Shown one piece after another: positions 63,948 to 64,000 of a stretch of DNA of 64,000 bases. The stretch comes from Ruminococcus sp. (lineage in GTDB: Bacteria > Bacillota > Clostridia > Oscillospirales > Ruminococcaceae). The translations under genes and the position numbers were made by a program. The number at the start of each line of letters is the position of its first letter. Within the stretch, counting starts at the first letter, position 1. The DNA is taken from the NCBI GenBank assembly GCA_017529875.1, contig JAFXNC010000045.1, positions 50,141 to 114,140 of the forward strand. Reading direction: 5' to 3'. The notes under the pieces are model-generated. The model saw only the letters and a program-made list of their open reading frames with translations, was not told the DNA's origin and ran no database searches.

Positions 63948-64000
63948 AGTTCAATGGGCGCATGGGGAATTTATTGTATTTTCTGCTGTGTACAGCAAGC

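Overview
The window looks like chromosome from an anaerobic, low-redox, spore-forming member of the Clostridia, most likely an Oscillospiraceae (Ruminococcus-like) gut bacterium. The reasons are the endospore genes (spoIIGA-sigE and a complete spoIIIAA-AH operon), an Rnf ferredoxin:NAD complex, a T-box leader, Asp23 and DUF951 proteins, canonical sigma-A promoters, and GC-rich coding regions separated by AT-rich spacers. The genus is inference. I saw no rRNA, tRNA, CRISPR array, prophage or insertion sequence.

Layout. 1-6.6 kb (+): the end of an M16 peptidase gene, lgt-folD, rpsO and pnp with structured leaders, and a zinc-ribbon membrane protein. 6.6-8.2 kb (-): spoIIGA-sigE behind a promoter with a Spo0A-like box. 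8.2-8.4 kb: copy A of a dispersed repeat. 8.4-13.4 kb (-): DUF951-prfA-tsaC-coaE-lytic transglycosylase-M18 aminopeptidase, tightly overlapping. 13.7-17.8 kb: an orphan ABC solute-binding lipoprotein (+), trpS (-) and an AI-2E-family permease (+). 17.9-22.7 kb (-): a MoxR ATPase, DUF58 and transglutaminase unit. 22.8-27.6 kb (+): spoIIIAA-AH behind a sigma-E-like promoter. 27.7-37.4 kb (+): asp23, nusB, a TsaD-like paralogue, xseA, xseB, ispA, dxs, tlyA, nadK, argR and recN, mostly with overlapping ends. 37.6-39.3 kb (+): phosphoglucomutase.

39.3-43.9 kb is the most unusual part. It holds repeat copy B, whose 49-bp core is inverted relative to copy A; a macrodomain-HTH-like fusion with an odd structured leader; a sugar nucleotidyltransferase; and an intergenic region of about 770 bp with two unrelated tandem repeats between divergent promoters. 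One of those promoters leads into a tyrosine T-box, which precedes two unknown membrane-protein genes and then tyrS.

45.2-52.7 kb: a lacZ broken by one in-frame TGA (-), an LTA-synthase-like sulfatase (+), and a phosphoglycerate mutase-like/DUF975/pseudouridine synthase unit (-). 52.8-59.0 kb (+): an XRE regulator, rnfCDGEAB and a MarR regulator. 59.0-63.7 kb (-): purB, two unknown envelope proteins and metY.

Most genes are housekeeping, energy and sporulation functions. Starts were moved from the longest open frame to the codon with a Shine-Dalgarno sequence and family-typical N terminus; several are TTG or GTG. All functional names come from motif recognition by eye, without database searches.
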